Source of the DNA: Strobilurus pachycystidiatus
Lineage: Eukaryota; Basidiomycota; Agaricomycetes; Agaricales; Physalacriaceae
Length of the DNA: 64,000 nt
Reading direction: 5' to 3'
NCBI GenBank assembly: GCA_019915135.1
Contig: JAHLMK010000009.1
Location: 62,001-126,000, forward strand
Shown here: positions 43,023-52,896 of the stretch, piece after piece
Position numbering within the stretch: position 1 is the stretch's first letter
Layout of the letters: each line of letters opens with the position of its first letter
Program-made: the position numbers and the translations under genes
Notes under the pieces: generated by a model
The model's database searches: none
Seen by the model: only the letters and a program-made list of their open reading frames with translations
Told to the model about the DNA's origin: nothing

Positions 43023-44838
43023 TCAGCCTGCCCAGCCTTTGAGCGAGCTGCTCCCGGTAGAGGACTGTGGGGAGCTGTATCGCGAGTCGGACTGGAGTTC
43101 CCCGGCAAAGTCCTGGTACGGATACTCTGGCTCTGGCTCCAAAGAAATGGGGATCTCTCGCGGTGGAGCCGTCTCGACCTCGACCTCGTGATTTTCGTAC
43201 ATCTGCGGCTGATATGGCTGGAACGCCGGGTCGGTTCCGGGGAAATAGGACGACGACGACGACTGGTACGGGGTGAGGATCGGACCTGGGCCGGGGTCGC
43301 TGAACGCGGGATGGTACGAGGCGCTGGGGAAAGAAGACGACGACCACTCCTGGACGGGCGAAGGGATGTAATCAGAGTGCGAGCTGCGGGGGTACGGGTA
43401 CCCGGCGTCGTCATATGGAAGAATAGGGAACTCCACCTTGTCCGCAGACGGGCCTGGATAAGTGGCCGACCGAATGCTGTGATAGGGATGCATCCTCGGC
43501 TTGGGGCTCGCGAGCTTGCGAGCGGCGGGCTTCTCGACAACCTTCTCTTCGCGGAAGAAGGGCTGACGAATGGGTTTGGCGCCGTACACTTTCTTCTTGG
43601 TCAGCCCGTGGACTTGTTGGAGCTGTGCGACGAGGCTTGGGGCGTCGGTCGTTGGTGTCTCCGGAGGTGCCTGGATGTGATGCAGAGATGGGGGAGGAGG
43701 GCCTGAGGCATATATATCTTGGCGTGAATGTTCATGTCCATGTCGAGGAGCCTGTTGAGGTGGTGGTGGTAATAAGGATGACACTCTGGAACATTGAGGG
43801 CCGGTTACGTACGTTCTGCAAGGGCTCTGAAAGCCATACGCGAATTTGTTATTTTCGAAGAATCCAAATGGGCGAACGCTACGAACCTTGGTACGGAGAA
43901 TCATACACAGCTTGTTTGGATCTTACGGAGTGACGGATCGCAAACCTGTCAGAATCCATCGCGGCCCTCAAGGTCTGCTCGCCAGCGTGCTGCAGCAGAA
44001 TCTAATGGAAGGGAATGTCAGTGGGGGTAAAAGGAATTGTCGGCTGTTTATAACATATGCCCTGATTTACTCACGGTTTCATTAAACAGACCGTTTAGGA
44101 CCCCCAAATCCTGCTCGGTACTAAGAACCATATGACAGTGTATATCTGCCTGCAATCGCCCGTCAATTGAATTCACCGAAGCGATTGCAAGATCGTGGAA
44201 CACACCTGCGCAAGGCCTTCTGCTAACCCGGCCCATGTAGCGTCATTCTTAGAGAATGTGCTGTAATTCGATGCCCGACCAGCAGAAGTCGAGGCTGCGA
44301 TGATCAAGAGATTGCGCACGCACGGGCCTATTCCCTCCGAAGACAGTATCTGATTTCGCAAGGCAAGACACTGCGTAAGACTGCACCCGAGACACCAAAC
44401 GCAATTGAGAACATACCTCGATAGCATTCCAAACGTCAACCGCAGAAACGACGTTGTGTCCTACGTCAAAGTTGAACTCTACGTCGTCAAGGCACGCGTC
44501 TAGGCTGTCACAGCGTCGGACGCCGGATTGAGGAAGGACCGGGCGCGTTTCCAGGAGCAAAGGGGTGTGCTGCAGAGAGAACGAAGAGGAGTAGGAAGGG
44601 GACGGGGTGAGGTTTTAGCGGACGCGTGTAGGGGGATGAAAAAAGGAAGACTTACGACCACATCAGGATGCTTTGCCTCGAGGCGACCCAAGAGAATTCG
44701 CACGTAGTGATCGCGTAGATCTGGCCAGAGCGCTGAGACGGTGCGAGAGTTCTCGATGAGGATAAGAGTGACCACAGCAAGAGGCCTGCCGGGTGCGAAC
44801 AGCGCAGAGGTGTGAATTGGGTGCATGGACATTGACAT
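43023..44838 (-). CDS. VWA-domain protein resembling Mediator subunit Med25, 484 residues
   Basis: Exons (minus strand): 44838-44656, 44569-44417, 44370-44206, 44149-44075, 44001-43927 and 43826-43023, total exactly 485 codons. The N-terminal two-thirds reads as a von Willebrand A fold: LAVVTLILIENSRTVSALW at the first strand, WPDLRDHYVRILL next, a VRNLLIIAAS strand, and ADIHCHMVL before FNE. In Mediator, Med25 couples activators to RNA polymerase II through this type of domain. The C-terminal 268-codon exon is Pro/Ser/Tyr-rich and looks disordered. The MIDAS-like DxSxS of canonical VWA domains is not kept (IENSRT instead), which is common in Med25-type domains. Assignment rests on fold-like motifs, so another VWA protein is possible. 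Confidence 0.65.
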
Positions 44839-46335
44839 TATTGGGCAAAAGAGAGCTATAAAAATTGCGCCGAGGAGCCACGCACCCACTGGCAAGCTCC
44901 GTACTCGACGAGAGTAATAGTCGACAAAGCTTTTGGTGTATGAGTTAAAAGCCAAAGGTGCACCACGAAGGTTGCGATGGAACGTCCGAGGAAATCCTGC
45001 GCCGGGTCGGTCTTAATGAACAGACATGGACGCCGTGGATCCCCTCAAGACTTTGCGTCGGACTTTACAATCTTGCAACTTCCAGCGCGCGAGCTGGAGG
45101 GAAGGTGGCGGGGTAGTACAAAGTGCTATGCCGACACGTCTGGCTATTGCGGTCCCAACTCGCGACCTGCACCTCGGGACGCCAATTTATGTAAACCGCA
45201 CCTGAACGGGACCTCGGAATGACAGGCTACTCGTGTTTTGCAGCGCTGAGTAAAGTTTTAGCGTTATCGAGACGGGGACAGTGTGAGATCGACTTGCAAG
45301 GGTCACGGTCAGAGGGAGGGAGGCCTCTGACGATCTGGCGTAAAACGTCTATGGGAGTGTGATTTAAAGTTTTTGAAATCACCGCCAGACATGGTAACAA
45401 GCTGTCAAGAAGACGTCCCTAGACCTACACGTGGCAGGTAAGCTCGTCGCGGACTTGAAAACTCAATTAGAAGACGAAAGTGACGTTCAAGAGGCGTTCG
45501 TCAACCTTTCACGCATAGAACATATGGATAACTGCGCCGCGAGCTGAGGATTAGAGAGGAGTGTGATGAGGGACGGGAAACGGTGTGAGACGGATGAATC
45601 AAAATCTTATCGATAAACTGAGTTTTCTTATTTGGGCTAGACAGTGACGATGGTAGTAAATTTTTGATGCTTCTGATAGGTTTGGGGTACCAAACCCTGG
45701 CCTTACGGTCCTTACCTCCATAAGAACTGAACGGGATGATAGCGACATGCAGGCGAACAAGTCATAATCGTTATGACATCGGAAGATCACACCTCGAGTG
45801 TAGTCGGATTTCGTCGGACTGGATCTGTGAAGCTATCAGTACTAGCACGTATGCGCGCAGAGATCACTACGATTGATCGTAGAGCGCCGTTGCATGTAGT
45901 AATCGATTGTGCATTGGAGTACAAAGAGCCTGTTTTCAGAGCAAAAGCTGGCGGACCGATTACCCGCGTCGCGCCACACTAGGGCATTCACACGTCCACA
46001 TAGTCCAAAGCATAGTCAAGTAATCGTACATGAAGGTCCCTCGGTCAGGCTGGCCTGACATAGTATTCTATGGAGCAGAACGTAAATTGATCCGAGGTCA
46101 TCGAAGGGACAATGCTGAGCGTACCTCCACCTATCTACTGCGTAGATGCAGTCCTATGAAAGCCCGCGACGCGCTGCAACGCGGAGAGGGCGAATGACAA
46201 TCAAAGATGGAAGCAATATGCAAGTGCCGAAGTTGGGAAGGCCGCTTCGGCAGTGATTGATACCGGATCACGCGGCAGTCTCGGAGGCAATGCACGTCCC
46301 TTGTCTTTACGCTATCATCATCACCCACTGCCAGG
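44839..46335. other. Spacer, no gene recognised
   Basis: Only short frames without recognisable motifs occur. The outer ends should hold the promoters of the Med25-like gene (left) and the SUMO gene (right). Confidence 0.5.
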
Positions 46336-46975
46336 ATGTCCCAACTTGAGGAACAGGACAAGAAGCCCAAACTGAACCTCATCGTCAAGTACGGCGGCTC
46401 TGATGGACCTAGTACGCCCCCTTTACCTTACGCGTCCGATGTGGCGATTGTGACGCGTCAAAGAAATCACAGTGGCTGTAAAGGTCAACACGAAGTTTTC
46501 AAAGATACTACCAGTGGCGGAGGTAAGTTTTGTTCGGTCATCTTGCTCCATCACCCTTCAAAAAAGCTAATCTCCTTTACTCATGTCCTCTAGAAACGGT
46601 TCCAGATGGAGCCAGGCGCGCTATTCATCCTGCATTCTTTGCTCGCCGTTACTCATAGTGTCGATTTTCTTAGGAACGTTGAAGCTTGTGACAGCAGAAG
46701 GAGACCGTATCCGGCCTACTGACACGCCTGCCGATGTGTGTCTCGCCTTTCTCATTGAGTACTGTCGACTGACCGTGTCATCATCTCAACTCTCAGCATA
46801 ATCTCGAAGACGGCGATGAAATTGACGCGTTTTTGGAGCAGGTACGTCTCTGCATAGAACTCCTCCTCATAAAGCGTGAACTTACCAAGGCCAGGTTGGT
46901 GGAGGGCTCAGTCACAATCGATTGCTACGTTCCTCGGGTAGAATCCAAGTGGGCATGAACTTCGCAGATTTGTGA
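46336..46975 (+). CDS. SMT3: SUMO precursor (Smt3/Pmt3 type), six small exons, 111 residues
   Basis: SUMO is conjugated to lysines of nuclear and other proteins. Exons: 46336-46411, 46473-46522, 46594-46615, 46674-46735, 46797-46841 and 46895-46975, exactly 112 codons. The joined product has the SUMO landmarks in order: KKPKLNLIVKYGG, MAVKVNTKFSKI, EKRFQMEPG, DRIRPTDTPAD and LEDGDEIDAFLEQ. It ends VGG followed by about 21 residues, so the precursor would be cut after Gly-Gly by a SUMO protease. The flexible N-terminus is short (MSQLEEQD). The intron at 46616-46673 begins GC instead of GT; every other join is GT-AG. Exon 3 is only 22 bases. No single long frame shows this gene; it appears only after splicing. 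Confidence 0.88.
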
Positions 46976-47215
46976 CATTAGCGATATATGATTGTGACTT
47001 GTATGCCTATCACCCCTCGATAAGTCTGATTCAATTGAAAAGAATGGTGGTGACCACGAAGCTGCAGAGAAACCGCCATGGCGAAGATTTCAGAACAATG
47101 CCGTTACTACATCAAGAGATTTGCGACGTTCCTTAACGTTGGTGGGGACGCCCTCTCGGGTTTCGCGAGACATTCTGATCACATTGGACGTGGGCCACAC
47201 ACAAAGACAGCGTGT

Positions 47216-48653
47216 ATGCCCGTTCCCACAGATACTACTCTGACCCCCTCTTCGATGCTTTTGGATCTCCCCGCCGAGATTCTGCACGAGATAGTCCTAT
47301 CGCTGGTGCGTTGCACTTCCAACACACATACCACAACTTGAAACTCATCGAGTCCATTAATAGTTTGATTGCGGTAGCAGGCGCACACTTCAGAACCTCC
47401 GTCTCGTATCGCGATCTCTCCCTCCGTTCATCGATCCCTTCCTCTTCAGGCGTCTATCGTTTACTTTTATCAAATTGATCTCAAAGAACATTGGAAAGTA
47501 CGTCAAGGTTATTCGTATCAGTTTCCCTACCGAGGATGCCGATCCCGTTCATACATCATCCACGATCGCGTTTCTTCGGCGAGCGCTGGGTGGACTCTCG
47601 CCTTCCCGTCTGTTGGAGGATGAACATGGTGCGGAGATCATGGCGCGGGCGATGACGAGTCTAACATCTCTTCACGCTCTTGAGTACGTCAACGTCATGG
47701 CCATCATCATCCTGTTTGGTCGCTGAAGCGACTTGCGCAGGATAGACATGTCTGGAAGAAACGTCGTAGGAGAAGACATAACTCACTTCTTGCTCCTGGT
47801 ATCGCATCGTATCACCTCCCTGCACCTAACGCCCGGCGGGGACGTTCCTCTTCCCCTATCCTGCCTCAGAAAGCTCGAGTCCCTCACAGTGTCCCATGTA
47901 GTATGGCCCTGGTCTGCGAACCTCGTCTCCATGCTGATGAAGAACAATCCTGGTATCGTAGACCTGACTGTGGGCCCGTGGCGAGCATTCCACGAAAACG
48001 TGCACGTACCGCTTAGCCTGGCGCATATACTCCCTGAGGGCCAGGACCAGCCGCGGTACATGAAGCGATTGAGTCTGCATGGAGTGGTTGTCCGCGGTGA
48101 AGAGGCTCCGCTGCTGTGGGGGTCTATTTCGCAGGCACACTCGCTCTCGCTGAGGGCATGCATTCTGCCCGACGAATTGTTTCGTAGCTCAGCCTTGGCA
48201 GTGACTTCACTCACGCTGGAAGATATCGTCATCACACCAGCCGTCCTCGACTGTGTAGTGGCGTGTACACTTTTGAAACGATTGTCTCTCCGTCCCAGTC
48301 CGAATATAGGTCCAGGGATGGGCCGACGGTTTTGGATGGAGGTGCTTCCATCTCTGGCCCCGGGCTTGGTAGAGCTCAGCGTGCTGCCTGGCGACAACAC
48401 CGATTGCCAGTGGTCCCTTTGTCAGGACTACCTCAGCGTCTTGACGACGCACTGTAGAAGTCTGACTCGTCTAGCGGTAGGTGTCTGTTTCCACAAGACT
48501 GGGGAGGACACACCAGCACGTTTGGTTGTAAGTCTCAGCGTCCTCCAGTGCCAGGCCAGTTCTGATTGTACATGTGCTACCACGATAGACCGGATTACTC
48601 TCCCTCCTCGAGGTTCTGCCCCTCGCCGTCATGACCGTGGTGCCCTCATATAG
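47216..48653 (+). CDS. F-box-like protein with LRR-type C-terminus, one frame break
   Basis: Exon 1 (47216-47305) encodes an F-box start, LDLPAEILHEIVLSL. Exon 2 begins at 47353 (SINSLIAVAGAHFRTSV). A GTACGT...GAAG intron at 47684-47728 removes an apparent stop and joins to DLRRIDMSGRN. The C-terminal part has repeated leucine-rich strands (HRITSLHLTPG, LESLTVSHVVW, MKRLSLHGVVV, LKRLSLRPSP). Between about 47420 and 47475 the frame changes by one base with no acceptable intron, so this is a recent pseudogene, an assembly error or an unusual splice. The C-terminal tail after about 48520 may also contain an intron. It belongs to a different F-box subfamily from the other copies. Confidence 0.6.
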
Positions 48654-49138
48654 GCCCAGCCGCTATATCGAGCGGGATATTCAAAGTCTGTCGGGAGGAC
48701 GCTCATGAGCAAGACATGGACGAGGGCCACGTGTGGGCGACCCGTGCGGCTTGACTTTGGGATACTGAGGCTGGAAATCGCGTGGGACGGTGGGATTGGA
48801 CGATTGGTGCCGGTGCCAGTGAATGATGTCGATCTGAGAAGGAAGGGGGGTATCAAGCAAAGCTGAAAGTTCATCCATATCCATGAGAAGACAGTTCAGC
48901 GCGCCCGGGAGGCTGTCCCGATGATGCTGTTCTGGGAGAATTACTGCGTTTGTTCTAGAATCCAGAGACTCATGTCACGGAAACACACAGATCGTTAGAT
49001 GACACATGAATTTCGTGTTTGACGGGCACGCTTGCCGGCCTTCTTTTTCTCTTCAACTTATACCGCAACCACATCATGAACGGCATGTCGCTCTTCCTGG
49101 GCAAACTATTCCTATGTATCTGACGCAATAGCAGCCCC
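48654..49138. other. Spacer, no gene recognised
   Basis: No family motif is seen between the F-box-like gene and the deletion derivative. Confidence 0.5.
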
Positions 49139-49500
49139 ATGCTTTCCTGTCCCTCATGCAAAGAGCCTCATCGAATCCTCGTCCCCGATTCTCAGGGAAT
49201 CATCCCGCCCAGGTTCGATCGCCTCGCCGCCTCCAATGATGTGCTTCCTTCGGAAAGGGAAGTGTCTGTCGTCCGTGCGCAGGTTCTGCCCCAGGCAATG
49301 AGGGACCTAGGCATCATCAAGCAGTACCTGCGACAGATAGACGCGCTCGCGGGAGTGTTTAGTGGCGGCAAAGAAGAGCGCGTCGGACGTGGTTTCCAAA
49401 TCTCATGGCCTGCAATTAGAGACAGTGGAGACTACCACATCTTACTGTAGATTTCGGCATTCGCAAGAACCAGCGGATTGTCTCAATGAATACTACCAGT
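49139..49500 (+). pseudogene. Internally deleted F-box relative
   Basis: The 5' part encodes SCKEPHRILVPDSQGIIPPRFD and LPQAMRDLGIIKQYLRQID, matching the N-terminus of the pseudogene at 38919-40402. After a frame slip and a VVSKSHGL stretch it jumps to a sequence like the C-terminal end of that gene (TGTAGATTTCGGCATTCGCA then CAGCGGATTGTCT). The F-box and all leucine-rich repeats are missing, so it is a large internal deletion and not merely a truncated copy. Confidence 0.75.
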
Positions 49501-50342
49501 TTCCATCTTCCTATTCGAAGTTCAGTCACCGTGGTAGAGTGTATTGGTAGATAACTAGCGCGTCAACTGGGCATGTGCGTGAGCCATCCACGGGGTGTGC
49601 ACTAACCACTGGCAGGAAGGAGAGATGCGGCTACATATGCACTGATGCAAGAAAAATAGCGAAAGGTGTAGCGCTTCTCGCGAATGCGAAAACGTGAGAT
49701 GGTGTTCTGTCCAAGCCGATTCTCGATTCCCGAGCTTGCACGCCCCGACTCTTGATACCGAGCTTGGCATGTCTTGTAAGCATTTGATTTTGCATTCTCA
49801 TTGTGAATTTGAAACAACGAAAAACCTTGCGACGAAATGTCTGGTCCACGCCACCATCCCACCGCTGCGTCCTTCCGTTTGGGGGCACATGGTATGAACT
49901 TCCCAGGCTCGTGAAAACAATTCTCACTCCCGGCCCTCCCGCCAATCCCATCTGTTGTTTACTTACAAGAACGTTCCATCTGGGAGATTTGTCTATGAAC
50001 GTTTCGCTGGATGCAATACTTGGTGAAGGAAGAGGCCCAAGGAGGTATGTACATCCCTCGCGTTCGACTCGAACACATGCCTTGAATGTAGATTGTCCGC
50101 GCACGATCAAGTCAGACAGAAGGGTAAAGGAAAAAAGCACAGAAAGCGCGCAATGAGATATTCATACATAAAAAGGTAACGATACAGATCCAACGGCGTG
50201 TAGATTACTAAGAAGAAGGTGGATGGGTGAGGGGGGTATTAAATGGGGTGGATGATTGGGTCAGGGCGTGAATGAGTCATGGCGTAGCGGGGCGGCTAGC
50301 TGATCGTGGTAGCGAGGCGCCTAATAGGTGGGAGCGCCGCGC
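49501..50342. other. Spacer, no confident gene
   Basis: A short LPFGGTWYE-like stretch near 49870-49895 recalls the HDDD-family LPFGASSYE motif, but flanking sequence does not match, so it is not called. Confidence 0.4.
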
Positions 50343-50666
50343 TTAGTAGGTGGTAGCGCCGCGTCTGCTGCTCCCGAAGCCTCTGCGCGTCCCGGCGCGG
50401 CGGGTCCCGCGGCCGCAACATCTGCAGCAGAGGATGTCCATGATCACGTCGAAGATGGTCACGATCACCTGTAGCAGATGTAAATAAGGGAGGGGAGGGA
50501 TGAGGGAAGAGACGCACCGTAGTGATAGCGCTGACGATGGTCATGATAACGTTGGCGATGGCGGAGATGATGGCGTTGATGCCGCGGCCGATTGCGGAGA
50601 AGATGGATCCCTGCAAAGATGCGTGTTAGCGTCTGTGGGAGGCGGAGCGCCACGGGAGCGTACCAT
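50343..50666 (-). CDS. Small hydrophobic-helix microprotein, 73 residues, ATG-only first exon
   Basis: Exons (minus strand): 50666-50664 (the ATG alone), 50610-50518 and 50468-50343, exactly 74 codons. The mature frame is M then GSIFSAIGRGINAIISAIAN, a second helix-like stretch with VIMTIVSAITT, then VIVTIFDVIMDILCCRCCGR and an Arg/Gly/Thr/Ser-rich tail. The paralogue at 51333-51626 has the same three exons, the same GTACGC donor directly after ATG and exon 2 of identical length (93 bases). This supports the splicing. The hydrophobic, glycine-punctuated stretch could be a membrane hairpin or an amphipathic helix, and the Cys cluster could be a lipidation or metal site. All of this is inference, and no function is known to me. 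A TATAAC box lies near 50748-50743. Confidence 0.8.
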
Positions 50667-51332
50667 AATGTTATGTGAGTGTGAGTGTTGTGAAAGTCGT
50701 AGAGGTGGTTTGATGTGTTCAACAGTGGAATCCGCCCTCGACGTTATAAAGGTCTCGCCTGCAATGACGCGAGTGTGGCGCCGCCGATCAATATGACGCG
50801 TAAGGTGGTGACGTTGGATTTGGTGTATGCATCCGCGTCATGGCCATTGGAGCCTGTGTATCAATAGACTACAGCCGCCGTGGAGGAGAGTCATTAGTGC
50901 GGATTTCATTATGACGCGGAGATAGTCGCAAGGGCACAGGGCAGAGAGGCAGCGGAGCGGAGAAAGCAAGTTAGCGTCCAGCCCAAACGCTTCCCAGCAA
51001 TCCAGAACCAGCAAAGAGACTGCAGTCCCCTATGAAAGCGGAAAGTAAGGCGGGAGAAGGAAGTTTTTTTCGAATGGCCGACATGCCGATCGTCAGGGCA
51101 CGTCGAGTAACACCACTAAATACGCCGTATAGCCACAACGGGGGCCTGGACCATGCGGACCTCGCGCTAGTCGCCACTCCACTCATCATCGATGTCATCA
51201 TCCCTCCGCTCCGCTCCTCGCCCGCTTTCTTCTTCTTCCTCGCCCTATAAGAGCGCCCAGAATCTGCGACGATAATCCATACTCTCCAACCATCTCATCC
51301 CACCCATTCAATCATCCAACAACACAATCACC
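50667..51332. promoter_or_regulatory. Divergent promoter of the microprotein pair
   Basis: The 666 bases between the two ATGs hold a TATAAC-like box facing left (50748-50743) and a TATAAG box facing right (51246-51251), each about 80 bases from its ATG. ATGACGCG occurs three times in the same orientation at 50764, 50793 and 50911. TGACG is the core bound by ATF/CREB-type bZIP factors, so stress regulation is possible but untested. No gene is seen inside. Confidence 0.55.
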
Positions 51333-51626
51333 ATGGTACGCCTACCCTTCCGCCGAGTCTTCTCCTCGCTAACAAACATTCTAGGGCTCAGTATTCTCAG
51401 CAATCGGACGTGGCCTCAACGCCATAATCTCCGCCATCGCCAGCGTCTTCATGGCCATCGTCAGCGCCATAACCACCGTGCGTCCCCATCTACTCTCATC
51501 CTCTTCTTCCCTCGCTGATTCGCGTCCCGTCTTTAGGTCATCGTAACGATATTCAACGTGATCGCGGACATCATCTGCTGCAGATGCGGCTCGCGGGGCA
51601 GGAGTCGCGGCGGGTCGACGATATAG
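51333..51626 (+). CDS. Small hydrophobic-helix microprotein, 61 residues, ATG-only first exon
   Basis: Exons: 51333-51335 (ATG alone), 51385-51477 and 51537-51626, exactly 62 codons. The protein reads M, GSVFSAIGRGLNAIISAIAS, VFMAIVSAITT, VIVTIFNVIADIICCRCGSR, then GRSRGGSTI. It is about 70 percent identical by eye to the neighbour at 50343-50666 up to the CCRC motif, and shorter in the basic tail. Without the first intron the ATG would open a different, unrelated frame, so the initiator codon is placed by splicing. A hydrophobic amphipathic or membrane peptide is inferred. I know no characterised homologue. Confidence 0.8.
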
Positions 51627-52896
51627 CGGCAGCTAGCGCACCCATACCATCCATCCCCACCCATACCCAACCAAGTCTGTATCATAGAGCCATGCGTTAA
51701 TGTCGAATGATCGTCTTTTCCTGCTATCCATAACCATGTCCGACGGCTTCTCAACACGGTCAAGTGTGCTCATATTCTTCTTCCCGACGTCCAACATTCA
51801 TCCGTATCGACATTTCATTGTCTCGTCACATTCCCGGGCAGTGGATTCCTGTCGAGAAGAGAGACATCCCACCAGCGATGTGAGTTGTCCTTCCCCAGTA
51901 CGGGTAGGTCGTCAGGGAACGAGACTTGAGCCGAGAGAGAAGAAAGACACCCCTGCGAAGTAGAAACATCGTGCAGCTAGAGAGGCCGGGGGAGGAAAGA
52001 CTCGGAGGCTGAACACCATGGCGCTCAGAACAAGTTTCGCTCCAGCTGTCCGGGTGAACGGACGCACACCATCCAGTGAGAAGGGTTCGAGTCGAAAGAC
52101 AATTCGCGGCATGGATGGATGGATGGACGCGTTTTCTCATCGCAGCCAAGGACTCGGAGACGCCAAGCCAAAGAACTCAGAAGAAAGTCGATGTCCGCCA
52201 CCGGGACTCCTTCCTGTCCAGACTCCAGAGACCAGACAGGCATTCTGTTCGCTTCGGTTGTCCGACTGAGAACGGCCAAATGGAAACAACGGGGATTGCA
52301 TACAAGCACACCGTGCGACTGCAAATCCTCCTGTGCGTCTCCTTTTGCCTTAGTCCTCCGAGTCGCGTGCGTCCACGGTCTTAACCCCCCTGCCCTCTTG
52401 TTTCACATCCCCAACTCTTTGCGCCCGAACTCTGTCGCCTATCATCAACCCTTCAGCCCTTGTGACGCGCTACAAATGCCACATTCTCCTCGCAGACGCG
52501 CTCATGTCGGTGGAGACGCGAGAGGTGGGTCTTCGTTCCCCCATTGTGCTCTGCTCTGATGCCCATATCCTCGACAGCGTGTCCCGTCCTCTCCCCGTCC
52601 TGTATTTCAATTCTCTCCCATATTCCATGGCCACGGTGGTTGTACTTTCCGAGATGGGCGAGGTGTCTGAGGGAGAGGGTGAAGAGGTTGGGTAACATAG
52701 TTCGTCGAGGGAAGCCACATCTGGCGTCTGTCCTTGTCAACCCGGGAGGGTCTTATCAGCATCGAACTGTTTGATCGATACAACTTACTTACTTACTGAC
52801 CAATTATATACGTCTCGTACAATCTCCCAGACACACCTACTTTGAAAAAGAGGCAGTTCCGAGACGTATGGCAAATCTCCTTTCCGACCCTTCGCC
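51627..52896. other. Spacer, no confident gene
   Basis: Short frames in both directions lack motifs. A GATG/GGAT simple repeat lies near 52112-52127. The right part should contain the Argonaute 3' untranslated region. Confidence 0.5.

Noticed and set aside
43011..43706. Plus-strand frame opposite the Med25-like last exon
   Set aside because: It overlaps a supported exon in antisense and shows no domain.
47684..47728. In-frame stop in the F-box-like gene near 47725
   Set aside because: It lies in a good GTACGT...GAAG intron whose removal keeps phase.
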